Below, piece by piece: positions 21,021 through 21,199 of a stretch of DNA of 21,199 nucleotides. Under the pieces are notes generated by a model. That model did not search any database, was not told the DNA's origin, and saw only the letters and a program-made list of their open reading frames with translations. Both the position numbers and the translations under genes were made by a program. Numbering within the stretch: position 1 is the stretch's first letter; each line of letters begins with the position of its first letter. Source of the stretch: an uncultured Selenomonadales bacterium (GTDB taxonomy: Bacteria; Bacillota; Negativicutes; Selenomonadales; Selenomonadaceae); NCBI GenBank assembly GCA_947165405.1, contig CAMVAG010000011.1:1-21199 (forward strand). The letters are read 5' to 3'.

Positions 21021-21034
21021 TCGCCGCCTTGTCA
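21021..21034 (-). promoter_or_regulatory. Possible -35 region of the asp23 operon
   Basis: The minus strand reads TTGACAAGGCGGCG, the same 14 bases as at the dacF promoter, followed by AATAATTC. A -10 at standard spacing is not evident, so the promoter is incomplete by eye or uses a different sigma factor. Confidence 0.35.
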
Positions 21035-21087
21035 AATTCCCCTGCCTTTGCCCGAAATTCATTGGCAAAAAAATTTTCAAAAAGTAC

Positions 21088-21116
21088 TTGCCAAAATTAA
21101 AGTTATGTGTTATATT
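21088..21116 (+). promoter_or_regulatory. Promoter of tRNA-Lys
   Basis: TTGCCA (21088-21093) and TATATT (21111-21116) are 17 bases apart, 15 bases before the tRNA. Confidence 0.75.
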
Positions 21117-21131
21117 TCGCCCTGTTGTTAC

Positions 21132-21199
21132 GGTTCGCTAGCTCAGTCGGTAGAGCACCTGACTTTTAATCAGGGTGTCCCGGATTCGAGTTCCGGGCG
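21132..21199 (+). tRNA. tRNA-Lys (anticodon TTT), 3' end cut by the window edge
   Basis: Acceptor 5' strand GGTTCGC, D arm GCTCAGTCGGTAGAGC, anticodon stem CCTGA / TCAGG with loop CTTTTAA (TTT), and T arm CCGGA / TCCGG are all present. The sequence stops after GCG, the first bases of the 3' acceptor strand. Confidence 0.96.

Overview
The window looks like chromosomal DNA of a low-to-mid GC anaerobic Firmicute (Bacillota). The evidence is Bacillus-type Fur and HemZ, an Asp23/AmaP/DUF2273/nusB stress cluster, strong AGGAGG ribosome-binding sites, and frequent TTG or GTG starts. The gene set and LysA type make me favour the Negativicutes (Selenomonas relatives), but that placement is inference from memory and was not tested. 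It is mostly core housekeeping DNA with a few accessory pieces. There is no CRISPR array, phage block or transposase.

Layout. (1) Plus strand, 1-7068: the 3' part of ptsI (PTS enzyme I) with a terminator; a small HD-domain protein with the full SpoT/MESH1 metal-site signature; a hairpin-rich intergenic repeat; then a tightly packed run fur - hemZ - PARG-like glycohydrolase - phzF-like isomerase - hisS. (2) Minus strand, 10060-7061: dacF-type D,D-carboxypeptidase, a C_GCAxxG_C_C redox protein and a secreted class 3 lipase with an unrecognised C-terminal half, driven by a perfect consensus promoter. (3) Plus strand, 10134-15195: a stand-alone methionine synthase reactivation domain, methionine aminopeptidase with a SEC-C zinc motif, a second copy of the hairpin repeat, glutaredoxin-like protein overlapping queC, rpsO with a structured leader and a UUCG terminator, and a fused DUF262-HNH (GmrSD-like) protein. 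(4) Minus strand, 20969-15245: asp23 - amaP - a soluble amaP paralogue - DUF2273 - nusB; tRNA-Glu(CTC); thiM - thiamine-binding protein - thiE; and lysA. (5) A plus-strand tRNA-Lys(TTT) runs off the right edge.

How the parts fit: fur and hemZ join iron sensing to haem synthesis. The thi genes form a thiazole-salvage and thiamine phosphate unit. The Asp23 group is a membrane-anchored envelope stress module next to nusB. The DUF262-HNH protein is the one clear candidate defence gene. No stretch over 300 bases lacks a gene; the longest gap (2004-2227) is filled by back-to-back hairpins and the fur promoter.

I do not see a clear new multi-gene system. The best leads are the soluble AmaP paralogue, the single-chain DUF262-HNH protein, the possible small alarmone hydrolase, the PARG-like gene in the haem/hisS cluster, and two families of small dispersed repeats, one of which (a heptamer repeat) shapes a coding sequence and a ribosome-binding site.
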